Assembly (NCBI RefSeq): GCF_004193175.1 | Contig: NZ_SAUH01000001.1 | Location: 2,025,501-2,089,500 of the forward strand | DNA length: 64,000 bases | Reading direction: 5' to 3' | Source: Streptomyces sp. RFCAC02 | GTDB taxonomy: Bacteria; Actinomycetota; Actinomycetes; Streptomycetales; Streptomycetaceae | Shown here: positions 26,417 through 35,264 of the stretch, in pieces | Layout of the letters: each line of letters begins with the position of its first letter | Numbering within the stretch: position 1 is the first letter of the stretch | The notes under the pieces: model-generated | Told to the model about the DNA's origin: nothing | The model's input: only the letters and a program-made list of their open reading frames with translations | Database searches by the model: none | Made by a program: the position numbers and the translations under genes

Positions 26417-27450
26417 GGGGATCGCCTCCGGGTGGCCTGCTGCCTGACCCACAGGTTGAGGAGGACGGCGAGCAGGAGCATCGCGCCGAGGAAGAACGCG
26501 AACCAGTCGGGCTCCCAGTCGGCGTAGACGATGCCCTGCGACACCATCCCGAAGAGGAAGGCGCCGACGACCGCGCCCGGGACGGAGCCGAAGCCGCCGG
26601 TGAGGAGGCAGCCGCCGATGACGGCGGCCGCGATGTACCGCAGCTCGTTGCCCACGCCGCCGCCGGACTGCACGGTGTTGAACGCGAACAGGTGGTGCAT
26701 CCCGGCGAACCAGGCGGCGAACCCGACCGTCATGAACAGGCTGATCCGCACGAACGTCACCGGCACCCCGGCCGCCCGCGCGCTCGCCGCGTCGCCGCCC
26801 GTCGCGAGGACCCACGACCCGTACCGCGTGCGCAGCAGCACCCAGGTGGCGAGGGCGGCGAAGCCGAGCCACCACAGGACGGTGACGCGCAGCTCGGTGC
26901 CGGCGATCGAGAACGACGACGAGAAGAGCGCCTCCGCCTGCTCGAAGCCGTCCATGTCGCGGATGGAGTCGGTGGCGACGTTGCCGGTGACGGCCTTGGT
27001 GACGGCGAGGTTGAGGCCCTGGAGCATGAGGAAGGTGGCGAGCGTGACGAGGAAGCTGGGCAGCCGCGTCCGCACGAGGAGGACGCCGTTGAGCGCGCCG
27101 ATCGCGAGGGACAGCACGAGGGCGGCCAGCACGCCGGACCACACGTTCAGCGTGAACTGGAACGCCACCATGCTCGCGGTCAGCGCGGAGGTGGTGACGG
27201 CGACGCCGGCCGACAGGTCGAACTCGCCGCCGATCATCAGCAGGGCGACCGCCACCGCCATGATGCCGAGGGTGGAGGACTGGTAGAGGACGGTCGCGAG
27301 GGAGTCGAGCTTCCTGAAGGGCGGCGCGACGGCCCAGAAGAGGAGGTAGACGGCGACCGCCCCGGCGAGGGCGCCGGTCTCGGGGCGGGCCAGCAGCCGG
27401 CGGGCGAACGGCCTGCGCGCGGCCGGCCGGGCCGCTGCGGGGGCCGTCAC
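26413..27450 (-). CDS. inositol/ribose-type ABC importer permease
   Basis: This 345-residue protein has eight to ten hydrophobic segments of the BPD_transp_2 (RbsC) family. Typical features are MIGGEFDLSAGV, where RbsC-like proteins read GGIDLSVG, and GGGVGNELRYIAAAVIGGCL, matching the GxGxELxAIAAVVIGG consensus. It starts with a GTG at 27450 coupled to the binding-protein stop in GTGA. It probably dimerises to form the inner-membrane channel for the polyol. Confidence 0.92.
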   Translation of the reverse strand: MTAPAAARPAARRPFARRLLARPETGALAGAVAVYLLFWAVAPPFRKLDSLATVLYQSSTLGIMAVAVALLMIGGEFDLSAGVAVTTSALTASMVAFQFTLNVWSGVLAALVLSLAIGALNGVLLVRTRLPSFLVTLATFLMLQGLNLAVTKAVTGNVATDSIRDMDGFEQAEALFSSSFSIAGTELRVTVLWWLGFAALATWVLLRTRYGSWVLATGGDAASARAAGVPVTFVRISLFMTVGFAAWFAGMHHLFAFNTVQSGGGVGNELRYIAAAVIGGCLLTGGFGSVPGAVVGAFLFGMVSQGIVYADWEPDWFAFFLGAMLLLAVLLNLWVRQQATRRRSP

Positions 27451-28475
27451 CGTGTGCCGTTCCTGGCGTGGTCGGCGACCGTGTCGACGTTCTCCTCGTC
27501 GATGAACGCCGGGCCGGTGAGGACGGGTTCCGCGCCGCCGCCGCTGATGTTGCCGTTGAAGACGTACAGCCACAGCGCGTCGATCGCGAGGTAGCCCTGG
27601 AGGTAGGGCTGCTGGTCGACGGCGAACGCGATGTCGCCGTCCTCGATGGCGGTGACCAGCTCGGGGTTGAGGTCGAAGGTGGCGATCCGCGCGTCGCTGC
27701 CCGCGTCCGTCACGGACCCGACGGCGGCCAGCGCGAACGGCGCCCCGAGCGCCACTACCCAGTCGATCGACGGGTCCTGCTGGAGCTTCGCCTGGATCGT
27801 GGAGCGCACGGCGGGCATGTCCGTGCCGTCCACGTAGAGCGTCTCCAGGTCGCCGTCGAAGGTCTCGGCGACGCCGCCGCAGCGCTGCTCCTGGGAGACG
27901 TTGCCCTGCTCGTGGACGACGCAGACGCCGTGCCGGCCGCCCTCGTCGTTCAGCCGGTCGCCGAAGGCGCGGCCGGTGAGGGCCTCGTCCTGGCCGAAGT
28001 AGGACAGCAGCCCGGCGTCGCGCCACGCGTCGAGCCCGGAGTTGAGCCCGACGACGGGGATGCCCGCCTCCCGGGCGCGGGCTATGGCGCCGCTGACGGC
28101 CTCCGGGTCGGCCATGGTGAGGGCGATGCCGTCGACGTCCTGGTCGACGGCGTTGTCGATGAGCGCGGACTGTTCGGCGGGCGAGGGGTCGCCGGCGTAG
28201 ACGAGGTCCGCGTTGTCCTTGGCGGCGGCCTGCTCGGCGCCCTTGCGCACGATGTCCCAGAAGGTGTCGCCGGGGGCGCCGTGGGTGATGAGGGCGACCG
28301 TGATGCGCGGCGTGTCCGCGCGCCCGGCCGCGGCCTCCTGCTCGGCCCGCTCCCGGGCGCGCTTCCCGCCGGAGTCGCTGGAGCAGCCCGTGGCGAGCGC
28401 GGCGGCCACCACCAGGGCGGCCAGGGCGGCCAGACCCCTCCGGACCGCGGAACGGTCGCCGTTCCGTCGTCGCAT
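27447..28475 (-). CDS. periplasmic-type sugar/inositol-binding lipoprotein
   Basis: This 342-residue lipoprotein has a signal peptide ending in ALATGC with the lipid-bearing cysteine at residue 31. The mature part is a RbsB-like Peripla_BP_4 domain (ITVALITHGAPGDTFWDIV, then VDGIALTMADP, VGLNSG and an internal VALGAPFALAAV hinge region). The ATG at 28475 has GGGAGG seven bases upstream. A GTG at 28490 would lengthen the signal peptide and has no such site. It is the first gene of the minus arm and faces the iolC arm. Confidence 0.9.
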   Translation of the reverse strand: MRRRNGDRSAVRRGLAALAALVVAAALATGCSSDSGGKRARERAEQEAAAGRADTPRITVALITHGAPGDTFWDIVRKGAEQAAAKDNADLVYAGDPSPAEQSALIDNAVDQDVDGIALTMADPEAVSGAIARAREAGIPVVGLNSGLDAWRDAGLLSYFGQDEALTGRAFGDRLNDEGGRHGVCVVHEQGNVSQEQRCGGVAETFDGDLETLYVDGTDMPAVRSTIQAKLQQDPSIDWVVALGAPFALAAVGSVTDAGSDARIATFDLNPELVTAIEDGDIAFAVDQQPYLQGYLAIDALWLYVFNGNISGGGAEPVLTGPAFIDEENVDTVADHARNGTR

Positions 28476-28529
28476 CGTCCGCCCTCCCACTTCGCCGTGA
28501 GAACTGCCGGTGCCCGCTCACTACCCCGT

Positions 28530-28555
28530 CCGTGGCGTCCTCATGTCAGCCACGG
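28530..28555. promoter_or_regulatory. candidate operator dyad between the two inositol arms
   Basis: CCGTGGC (28530-28536) and GCCACGG (28549-28555) form a perfect 7-base dyad with a 12-base spacer inside the 169-base divergent region. No regulator gene lies within the inositol locus, so a distant factor would have to bind. The evidence is only symmetry and location. Confidence 0.3.
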
Positions 28556-28644
28556 CGGCGGGCGGCGCTGAGGTGCGGCGCTTCCGGGTAGACGTTCGGT
28601 ACGGACCGGGAGATCCCGGGCGGCGGACGAGCGGAGGGGCGGCG

Positions 28645-29583
28645 ATGGACGTCATCACCATGGGGCGCATCGGTGTCGACATCTACCCGCAGCAGTCGGG
28701 TGTGCCCCTCGCGCGGGTGGAGACGTTCCGCAGGTTCCTCGGCGGGTCGGCGACGAACGTGGCGGTCGCGGCGGCGCGGCTCGGCCGGTCGGCCGCCGTG
28801 ATCACCCGGACCGGACGCGACCCGTTCGGCGCCTACTGCCGCGAGGCGCTGCGCGCGTTCGGCGTGGACGACCGGTGGGTGACGGACGTGCCGGACCTGC
28901 CGACGCCCGTCACGTTCTGCGAGCTGTTCCCGCCCGACGACTTCCCGCTGTACTTCTACCGCTATCCGAAGGCCCCCGACCTCGAACTCCGCGCCGGGGA
29001 CCTCGACATGACGGCGATCGCCGCGGCCGGCGTGTTCTGGGCGACCGGCACGGGCCTGTGCGAGGAACCGAGCCGTGCCGCCACCCTCGCCGCACTCGCC
29101 GCCCGCGGCCCCGGACGGGTGGCGACCGTGCTCGACCTGGACTGGCGGCCCATGTTCTGGGCGGGCGGCGACCCCGCCGCCGCGCGCCCCCACTACCGCG
29201 CGGCCCTCGCGCACGCCACGGTCGCGGTCGGGAACACGGAGGAGTGCGCCGTCGCCACCGGCGAGCGCGAGCCGTACGCCTGCGCGCGGGCGCTCATCGA
29301 CGCCGGGGTCGACCTCGCCGTCGTCAAACGCGGCCCCGCGGGCGTGCTCGCGATGCGCCGCGACGGCACGGCCGCCGACGTGCCGGCCCACCCCGTGGAC
29401 GTGGTGAACGGCCTCGGCGCGGGCGACGCGTTCGGCGGCGCGCTGTGCCACGGGCTGCTGGCCGGGTGGGACACGGAGCGGACCGTCCGGTACGCGAACG
29501 CCGCCGGCGCCCTGGTCGCGGGCCGCCTCGCCTGTTCGTCCGCCATGCCGTACCCGCACGAGGTGGAGGCGCTGCTGTCATGA
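28645..29583 (+). CDS. iolC: 5-dehydro-2-deoxygluconokinase (PfkB family)
   Basis: This 312-residue PfkB sugar kinase has the N-terminal GRIGVDIYPQQSGVPL and FLGGSATNVAVAAARLG, both close to IolC. The C-terminal anion-hole motif NGLGAGDAFGGAL holds the catalytic aspartate. It phosphorylates 5-dehydro-2-deoxygluconate in the inositol pathway. The ATG at 28645 is preceded by GGAGGGG. It ends in an ATGA overlap with the next gene. The N-terminal extension in this frame up to 28510 has no similarity to kinases and is left out. Confidence 0.93.
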   Translation: MDVITMGRIGVDIYPQQSGVPLARVETFRRFLGGSATNVAVAAARLGRSAAVITRTGRDPFGAYCREALRAFGVDDRWVTDVPDLPTPVTFCELFPPDDFPLYFYRYPKAPDLELRAGDLDMTAIAAAGVFWATGTGLCEEPSRAATLAALAARGPGRVATVLDLDWRPMFWAGGDPAAARPHYRAALAHATVAVGNTEECAVATGEREPYACARALIDAGVDLAVVKRGPAGVLAMRRDGTAADVPAHPVDVVNGLGAGDAFGGALCHGLLAGWDTERTVRYANAAGALVAGRLACSSAMPYPHEVEALLS

Positions 29584-30497
29584 CCCCCTCCCCCGCCCGC
29601 CCTCCACGCGCCGGGTCCGTCGCCGACCTTCCGCTCCTGCGCGCCCGGCATCCGGAGGCGATCGCCGATGCCGCCGCGCTGCGCACCCGCCGCCCGCTGC
29701 TGGGCACCCGGGACCGGCTGCTGATCGTCGCCGCCGACCACCCGGCGCGGGGAGCGTTCGCCGCCGGCGGCCTCCCCACTGCCATGGCGGACCGGCACGA
29801 CCTGCTGGAACGCCTCCTCACCGCCCTCGCGCAGCCCGGCGTCGACGGCGTGCTCGCCACCGCCGACACCCTGGAGGACCTGCTGCTGCTCGGCGCCCTG
29901 GAGGACCGGCTCGCCCTCGCGTCGATGAACCGGGGCGGCCTCGCGGGCGCCGCGTTCGAGCTGGACGACCGGTTCACCGGCGCCCGCGCCGAGGACATCG
30001 CGCGGCTCCGCTTCGACGCCGGGAAACTGCTGCTGCGCGTCGACCTGTCGGACGCCGGGTCCCTCACGACGGCCGCGTCCGCCGCCCGCGCCGTGGACGA
30101 CTGCGCGCGGCACCGGCTGCCGGTGTTCGTCGAGCCGTTCCTGTGCCGGCGCGACGCGGCCGGGCGGCCGGTGGCCGATCTGGGTCCGCGGGCCGTCGCC
30201 GCGTCCCTCGCCATCGCGTCGGGGCTCGGCGGCACCTCGGCGTACACCTGGCTGAAGGTGCCCGTGCCCGACGATCCCGCCGCGATGGAACGTGTCATGG
30301 CCGCCACCACCCTGCCCACCGTCCTCCTCGGCGGCGACGCGCGCGTCGGCCCCGGCGGCACGGGGGACGTCTGGGAGCGCTGGCGCACCGCGCTGCGGCT
30401 GCCCGGCGTCCGGGGCCTGGTCGCCGGCCGCGCCCTGCTCTACCCGCCCGACGGCGACGTGGCGGGCGCCGTGGCGCGCGCCGCCGCGCTGCTGTGA
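29580..30497 (+). CDS. Cgl0159-type (beta/alpha)8 barrel protein of inositol catabolism
   Basis: This 305-residue barrel protein belongs to the family that sits in actinobacterial iol operons (Cgl0159 in Corynebacterium glutamicum). It has an aldolase-like look: VAADHPARGAF, LLLRVDLSD, VFVEPFLC, then TWLKVPVPDD with a possible Schiff-base lysine and VLLGGDARVG near the end. Because no classical IolJ aldolase is present in the window, it may cleave 2-deoxy-5-keto-gluconate-6-phosphate, but that is inference. It starts in the ATGA overlap with iolC. The family has no firmly assigned reaction that I know of. Confidence 0.85.
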   Translation: MTPSPARPPRAGSVADLPLLRARHPEAIADAAALRTRRPLLGTRDRLLIVAADHPARGAFAAGGLPTAMADRHDLLERLLTALAQPGVDGVLATADTLEDLLLLGALEDRLALASMNRGGLAGAAFELDDRFTGARAEDIARLRFDAGKLLLRVDLSDAGSLTTAASAARAVDDCARHRLPVFVEPFLCRRDAAGRPVADLGPRAVAASLAIASGLGGTSAYTWLKVPVPDDPAAMERVMAATTLPTVLLGGDARVGPGGTGDVWERWRTALRLPGVRGLVAGRALLYPPDGDVAGAVARAAALL

Positions 30498-30570
30498 GCC
30501 CCCGCCGTACGCCCGCCCGTCACCCCGCCCACCCGTTGACCGCCCGCCGAGGGGGAAGGACCGCACCACC

Positions 30571-31494
30571 GTGGAACCCCGACTGCACCTGCCCGCCGGA
30601 TCCGCCGCGTCCGGCCCGTACGACCTGCACGTCTCGCCCGACCGCGCCGGGTGGTCGTACGCGTCGCTGCGCGTGCTCACCCTGCCGCCGGGCGGCGGCC
30701 ACACCTTCGCGGCCGGCGACAGCGAGTGGATCGTCCTGCCGCTCGCGGGCGGCGCGACGGTGACGGCGGACGAGGCGATCATCGAGCTGACCGGGCGTGC
30801 CGACGTGTTCGCCGGCGTCAGCGACTTCGCGTACGTGCCGCGCGACACCGCCCGGGTGACGGTCGCCTCGGCGGGCGGCGGCCGCTTCGCGCTGGCCGGG
30901 GCGCGCTGCGCACGGCGCCTGCCCGCGCGGTACGGGCCGGCCGGCGGCGTGCCGGTCGAGCTGCGCGGCGCGGGGACGTGTTCGCGCCAGGTGCACAATT
31001 TCGCCGCCGCCGACGTGTTCGACGCCGACCGCCTGATCGCCGTCGAGGTGTACACCCCCGGCGGCAACTGGTCGTCGTACCCGCCGCACAAGCACGACGA
31101 GTCACGGCCGGGCGAGGAGTCGTGCCTTGAGGAGATCTACTACTACGAGATCGCCCCGGAGCCCGGCGTACGTCCCCCCGCCGACGCTCCGGCCGCTGCG
31201 GCCGGATTCCAGCGCGTCTCCCCCTCGGGGCCGGACCGTACGACCGATGTGCTGACCGAGGTCCGCGACGGCGACGCCGTCCTCATCCCCGACGGCTGGC
31301 ACGGACCCTCGATCGCCCCGCCGGGGCACACCCTCTACTACCTCAACGTCATGGCGGGACCCGACCCCGACCGGGCGTGGCTGATCCGCGACCACCCGGA
31401 CCACGCCTGGCTGCGCACCACCTGGCCGGGCACCCCCGTCGATCCGAGACTCCCGCTGGCCCGGCGGGCCGGCTCCGAGGAGGCTTCCCGGTGA
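30571..31494 (+). CDS. iolB: 5-deoxy-glucuronate isomerase
   Basis: This 307-residue bicupin has the IolB metal-binding segment SSYPPHKHDE followed by CLEEIYYYEI. The second-domain histidine is in DGWHGPSIAPPG, and PGHTLYYLNVMAGP follows. These are near-invariant in IolB. It converts 5-deoxy-glucuronate to 5-dehydro-2-deoxygluconate, feeding IolC. The start is the GTG at 30571 with GGAAGGA upstream, 73 bases after the preceding stop. Its end overlaps iolD in GTGA. Confidence 0.95.
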   Translation: MEPRLHLPAGSAASGPYDLHVSPDRAGWSYASLRVLTLPPGGGHTFAAGDSEWIVLPLAGGATVTADEAIIELTGRADVFAGVSDFAYVPRDTARVTVASAGGGRFALAGARCARRLPARYGPAGGVPVELRGAGTCSRQVHNFAAADVFDADRLIAVEVYTPGGNWSSYPPHKHDESRPGEESCLEEIYYYEIAPEPGVRPPADAPAAAAGFQRVSPSGPDRTTDVLTEVRDGDAVLIPDGWHGPSIAPPGHTLYYLNVMAGPDPDRAWLIRDHPDHAWLRTTWPGTPVDPRLPLARRAGSEEASR

Positions 31495-33368
31495 CCACGC
31501 ACCGCCTCACCGTCGCCCAGGCCCTCGTCCGCTTCCTCGCCGTCCAGTACACGGAACGCGACGGCGTACGGCACCGGCTCGTGGACGCCTGCTGGGGCAT
31601 CTTCGGCCACGGCAACGTCGCGGGCATCGGCCAGGCCCTCGTGGAGCAGGGGTACGGACCCGACGCGCCGCTCCCCTTCCACCAGGGCCGCAGCGAACAG
31701 GCCATGGTCCACGCGGCCACCGCGTTCGCCCGCCAGAACGACCGGCTCTCCGCGCAGGCCGTCACCACGTCCATCGGCCCCGGCGCGACCAACCTCGTGA
31801 CCGGCGCGGCCCTCGCCACCGTCAACCGGCTGCCGGTCCTCCTGCTGCCCGGTGACACCTTCGCCGGCCGGCCCGCCGACCCCGTCCTCCAGCAGCTCGA
31901 ACACCCGGGCGCGGGCGACGTGTCGGTGAACGACGCGCTGCGGCCGGTCAGCCGCTGGTTCGACCGCGTGCACCGGCCCGAGGCGCTGGTCCCGGCCGCC
32001 CTGGCCGCGATGCGCGCCCTCGCCGACCCGGTCCGCACCGGCGCGGTGACCCTCGCCCTGCCGCAGGACGTCCAGGCGGAGGCGTACGACTGGCCGGCCG
32101 CGTTCTTCGCCGAACGGGTCTGGCCGGTCCCCAGGCCCGCCCCCGACGCGACCGCGCTGTCCCGCGTCGCCGACGCCGTCCGCACCGCGCGCCGCCCCCT
32201 GCTGGTCGCCGGCGGCGGCGTGCACCACAGCCGCGCCGAGGAGGCCCTGCGCGAACTCGCCGACGCCACCGGCATCCCGGTCGCGTCCACCCAGGCGGGC
32301 AAGGGCTCCCTGCGGCACGACCACCCGTGCGACGTCGGCGGCATCGGCCACACCGGGACCGCCGTCGCCGACGACCTGGCGCGCGACGCCGACCTGGTCA
32401 TCGGCGTCGGGACCCGCTGGACCGACTTCACGACGGCCTCCGGCACGCTGTTCACCCGGCCGGGGGTGCGGTTCGCCACCCTCTCCCTCTCCCCCGACGA
32501 CGCCCACAAGATGGCCGGGCTGCCGCTGGTCGCCGACGCCCGCGCCGGGCTCGCCGCCCTCGTCGCCGCCCTGAGCGGCCACCGCGTCGACGACGCCTAC
32601 CGCGCCGAGTACACGGCGGCCAAGGCGGCCTGGGAGCGCGCCACCGCCGCCGTCCTGCGCCCCGCCGACCCGGCGGCACGTCCCACCCAGCCCCAGGTCC
32701 TCGGCGCACTGGAGGAGGTCGTGGGCGACACCGACGTGGTGATCAACGCCGCCGGGTCCCTGCCGGGCGACCTGCACCGCTTCTGGCACGCGCGGTCGCC
32801 GCGCCAGTACCACGTCGAGTACGGCTACTCCTGCATGGGCTACGAGATCCCCGCCGCGATCGGCGTCGCGCTCGCCGTGCCGGGGCGGCCCGTGTGGGCG
32901 CTCGTCGGGGACGGCACCTACCTGATGAACCCCACCGAGCTGGTGACGGCCGTCCAGGAGGGCGTGCCGCTCAAGCTGCTGATCGTGGACAACCACGGCT
33001 ACGCCTCCATCGGCGGGCTGTCGGAGCAGACCGGCGCCGAGCGCTTCGGCACGGCCTACCGGTACCGCGCGCCGGACGGCTCGTACACCGGCGCGCCGCT
33101 GCCGGTCGACCTGGCGGCGAACGCCGCTTCCCTCGGCCTGCGGGTCATCACGGCGGCGACCTGGGGCGAGCTGCGGTCGGCGCTCGCCGAGGCACGGGCC
33201 GAGCCGCGGCCGGTGTGCGTGTACGTGGAGACCGATCCCGCGCCGTCCGGTCCGCCGCCGCAGGCGTGGTGGGACGTACCGGTCGCCGGTACGTCGTCGC
33301 GCGCGGCGGCGCGGGAGGCCCGCGCGGAGTACGAGCGCCGCGCGGCGGGACGGCGCCATCGCCTGTGA
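31491..33368 (+). CDS. iolD: 3D-(3,5/4)-trihydroxycyclohexane-1,2-dione hydrolase
   Basis: This 625-residue thiamine-diphosphate enzyme is in the acetolactate-synthase-like superfamily. It has the IolD-specific N terminus (TVAQALVRFLAVQYTERDG, FGHGNVAGIGQAL), a central NAD-like domain, and the ThDP motif GDGTYLMNPTELV with the GDG-N metal ligands. It opens the six-membered ring to 5-deoxy-glucuronate. The start is the GTG at 31491, coupled to iolB by GTGA. Length and order match IolD elsewhere. Confidence 0.96.
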   Translation: MTTHRLTVAQALVRFLAVQYTERDGVRHRLVDACWGIFGHGNVAGIGQALVEQGYGPDAPLPFHQGRSEQAMVHAATAFARQNDRLSAQAVTTSIGPGATNLVTGAALATVNRLPVLLLPGDTFAGRPADPVLQQLEHPGAGDVSVNDALRPVSRWFDRVHRPEALVPAALAAMRALADPVRTGAVTLALPQDVQAEAYDWPAAFFAERVWPVPRPAPDATALSRVADAVRTARRPLLVAGGGVHHSRAEEALRELADATGIPVASTQAGKGSLRHDHPCDVGGIGHTGTAVADDLARDADLVIGVGTRWTDFTTASGTLFTRPGVRFATLSLSPDDAHKMAGLPLVADARAGLAALVAALSGHRVDDAYRAEYTAAKAAWERATAAVLRPADPAARPTQPQVLGALEEVVGDTDVVINAAGSLPGDLHRFWHARSPRQYHVEYGYSCMGYEIPAAIGVALAVPGRPVWALVGDGTYLMNPTELVTAVQEGVPLKLLIVDNHGYASIGGLSEQTGAERFGTAYRYRAPDGSYTGAPLPVDLAANAASLGLRVITAATWGELRSALAEARAEPRPVCVYVETDPAPSGPPPQAWWDVPVAGTSSRAAAREARAEYERRAAGRRHRL

Positions 33369-33381
33369 GGAGGGTGCGGAC

Positions 33382-34875
33382 ATGAGGTCGATCGGGCACT
33401 TCGTGGGCAACCGGCAGGTGCCGGGCGCGTCGGGCCGCTGGGGTCCGGTGCACGACCCGGCGACCGGGGAGCTCACCGGGCGGGTCGCGCTGGCGTCCGC
33501 CGCCGAGGTCGACACGGCGGTGGCGGCGGCGCGGGAGGCGGCCCGGCCGTGGGCCGCGGTGTCCCTCGCCAGACGGACGGCGCTGCTGTTCGCGTACCGG
33601 GAGCTGCTGCACGCGCGGCGCGACGAGCTGGCGCGGATCGTGACGGCCGAGCACGGGAAGATCCACGCCGACGCGCTGGGCGAGGTGGCGCGCGGCCTCG
33701 ACGTCGTCGAGCTGGCGTGCGGGGTCCAGCGGGAGCTGGCGGGCCGCGTCTCGACGGAGGTCTCGTCGGGGGTGGACGTGGTGTCGCTGCGGCAGCCGCT
33801 CGGGGTGGTGGCCGGCATCACGCCGTTCAACTTCCCGGCGATGGTGCCGCTGTGGATGTTCCCGCTGGCCGTGGCGTGCGGGAACGCGTTCGTCCTCAAG
33901 CCGAGCGAGAAGGCGCCGTCGGCCGCGCTGCGGCTCGCCGAACTGGCCGCCGAGGCGGGCTTCCCGCCCGGGGTCCTCGGTGTGGTCAACGGCGGCAGCG
34001 AGGCCGTGGACCGGCTGCTCGCGCACCCGGACGTCGCGGCGGTGAGCTTCGTCGGCTCGACGCCGGTGGCAGAGGCGGTGCACCGCGCGGCGACGGCGTA
34101 CGGCAAGCGGGTGCAGGCGCTCGGCGGCGCGAAGAACCACATGGTGGTGCTGCCCGACGCCGATCTCGACCTGGCCGCCGACGGCGCGGTGGGCGCGGCG
34201 TTCGGCTCGGCCGGTGAGCGGTGCATGGCCGTGTCCGTGGTGGTGGCGGTGGGCGACGCCGCCGACGGTCTCGTGGCGCGGATCGCGGAGCGGGCGCGGG
34301 CCGTGCGGGTGGGTCCCGGGCACGACCCGGCCTCCGCGATGGGGCCGCTGATCACGGCGCAGCACCGGGACACCGTCGCGTCGTACGTGCGGGGCGCGCG
34401 GGCTCAGGGGGCGGAGGTCGTGGTCGACGGCACGGGGTGCCGGGTCCCGGGGTACGAGGGGGGCTTCTACCTCGGCGCCTCGCTGCTCGACCGGGTGACA
34501 CCGGGGATGGACGCGTACCGGGACGAGATCTTCGGCCCGGTGCTGTGCGTGGTGCGGGCCGCGTCGTACGAGGAGGCCGTCGCGCTGGTCAACGCGTCGC
34601 GGTGGGGGAACGGCGCCGCCGTCTTCACGCGGGACGGCGGGCTGGCGCGGCGGTTCCAGCTGGAGGTGACGGCGGGGATGGTGGGCGTGAACGTGCCGAT
34701 CCCGGTGCCGGTGGCGCACCACTCGTTCGGCGGCTGGAAGGACTCGCTGTTCGGCGACCACCACGTGTACGGCGAGGACGGCGTGCGGTTCTGCACGCGC
34801 GGCAAGGTGGTGACGAGCCGGTGGCCGGGGCCGGCGGCCGGGGGTGTCGATCCGGTCTTCCCGTCGGGCGGCTGA
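33382..34875 (+). CDS. mmsA: CoA-acylating methylmalonate-semialdehyde dehydrogenase
   Basis: This 497-residue aldehyde dehydrogenase has ITPFNFPAMVPLWMFP and LGGAKNHMVVLPDADLD. The catalytic cysteine is C281 in GERCMAV, the motif of the CoA-dependent MmsA/IolA group. It turns malonate semialdehyde (inositol route) or methylmalonate semialdehyde (valine route) into acetyl- or propionyl-CoA. Thirteen bases separate it from iolD, with AGGAGG just upstream of the ATG at 33382. It is the last gene of the plus arm and completes the pathway. Confidence 0.95.
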   Translation: MRSIGHFVGNRQVPGASGRWGPVHDPATGELTGRVALASAAEVDTAVAAAREAARPWAAVSLARRTALLFAYRELLHARRDELARIVTAEHGKIHADALGEVARGLDVVELACGVQRELAGRVSTEVSSGVDVVSLRQPLGVVAGITPFNFPAMVPLWMFPLAVACGNAFVLKPSEKAPSAALRLAELAAEAGFPPGVLGVVNGGSEAVDRLLAHPDVAAVSFVGSTPVAEAVHRAATAYGKRVQALGGAKNHMVVLPDADLDLAADGAVGAAFGSAGERCMAVSVVVAVGDAADGLVARIAERARAVRVGPGHDPASAMGPLITAQHRDTVASYVRGARAQGAEVVVDGTGCRVPGYEGGFYLGASLLDRVTPGMDAYRDEIFGPVLCVVRAASYEEAVALVNASRWGNGAAVFTRDGGLARRFQLEVTAGMVGVNVPIPVPVAHHSFGGWKDSLFGDHHVYGEDGVRFCTRGKVVTSRWPGPAAGGVDPVFPSGG

Positions 34876-34907
34876 CGGGGTGTGCGGTACCGCCCGTGTC
34901 ACGGCAC

Positions 34908-34929
34908 CGCAACGGTTGTCACCGTTGCG
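34908..34929. terminator. perfect dyad after the inositol operon
   Basis: CGCAACGGT (34908-34916) and ACCGTTGCG (34921-34929) pair perfectly around TGTC, 32 bases after the mmsA stop. It probably ends the iol transcript, though the symmetry and its lower G/C content would also suit an operator for the small HTH gene 130 bases downstream. Confidence 0.5.
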
Positions 34930-35060
34930 CGGTCCGGGCGTCACGGCCGTCCGACAGACCCTGACCGGCCCGGCCGCGTCTCGTTCTCGGGACGGGCGCT
35001 GACGTGGCGTCAGGTCCGGCGCCGGCCGGGCGGGTCCGGTGGCACCGGGAGGAGCGGGAG

Positions 35061-35264
35061 ATGTCGCAGCGTCAGGACGGGCTGTGGTCCTACAAGGAGA
35101 TCGCCGCCCACATCCGGGTGCAGCCCGACACCGTGCGCTCCTACCGCAAGCACGGGCTGCTCCCGCCGCCCGACGCGGTCGACCGCGGTCGGCCGCTCTG
35201 GCACCCGGACACGATCCGGGAGTGGGTCACGCGCCGCCCGGGGCGTCGGGGACGAAGGGCGTAG
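35061..35264 (+). CDS. small helix-turn-helix protein
   Basis: This 67-residue protein is little more than a MerR/excisionase-like winged HTH. SYKEIAAHIRVQPDTVRSYR is the helix-turn-helix, GLLPPPDAVDRGRPLWHPDT the wing, and a basic C terminus follows. The ATG at 35061 is preceded by GGGAGGAGCGGGAG, a very strong ribosome-binding site. It could be a small DNA-binding regulator or a recombination directionality factor, but there is no integrase nearby. Its 3' end overlaps the convergent DedA gene by 38 bases. Confidence 0.8.
   Translation: MSQRQDGLWSYKEIAAHIRVQPDTVRSYRKHGLLPPPDAVDRGRPLWHPDTIREWVTRRPGRRGRRA

Noticed and set aside
28476..28490. GTG at 28490 as start of the inositol-binding lipoprotein
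   Set aside because: It has no ribosome-binding site, while ATG 28475 has GGGAGG at seven bases.
35061..35264. Excisionase of an integrative element
   Set aside because: The fold would allow it, but no integrase or att-like repeat lies near, so it is called only a small HTH protein.
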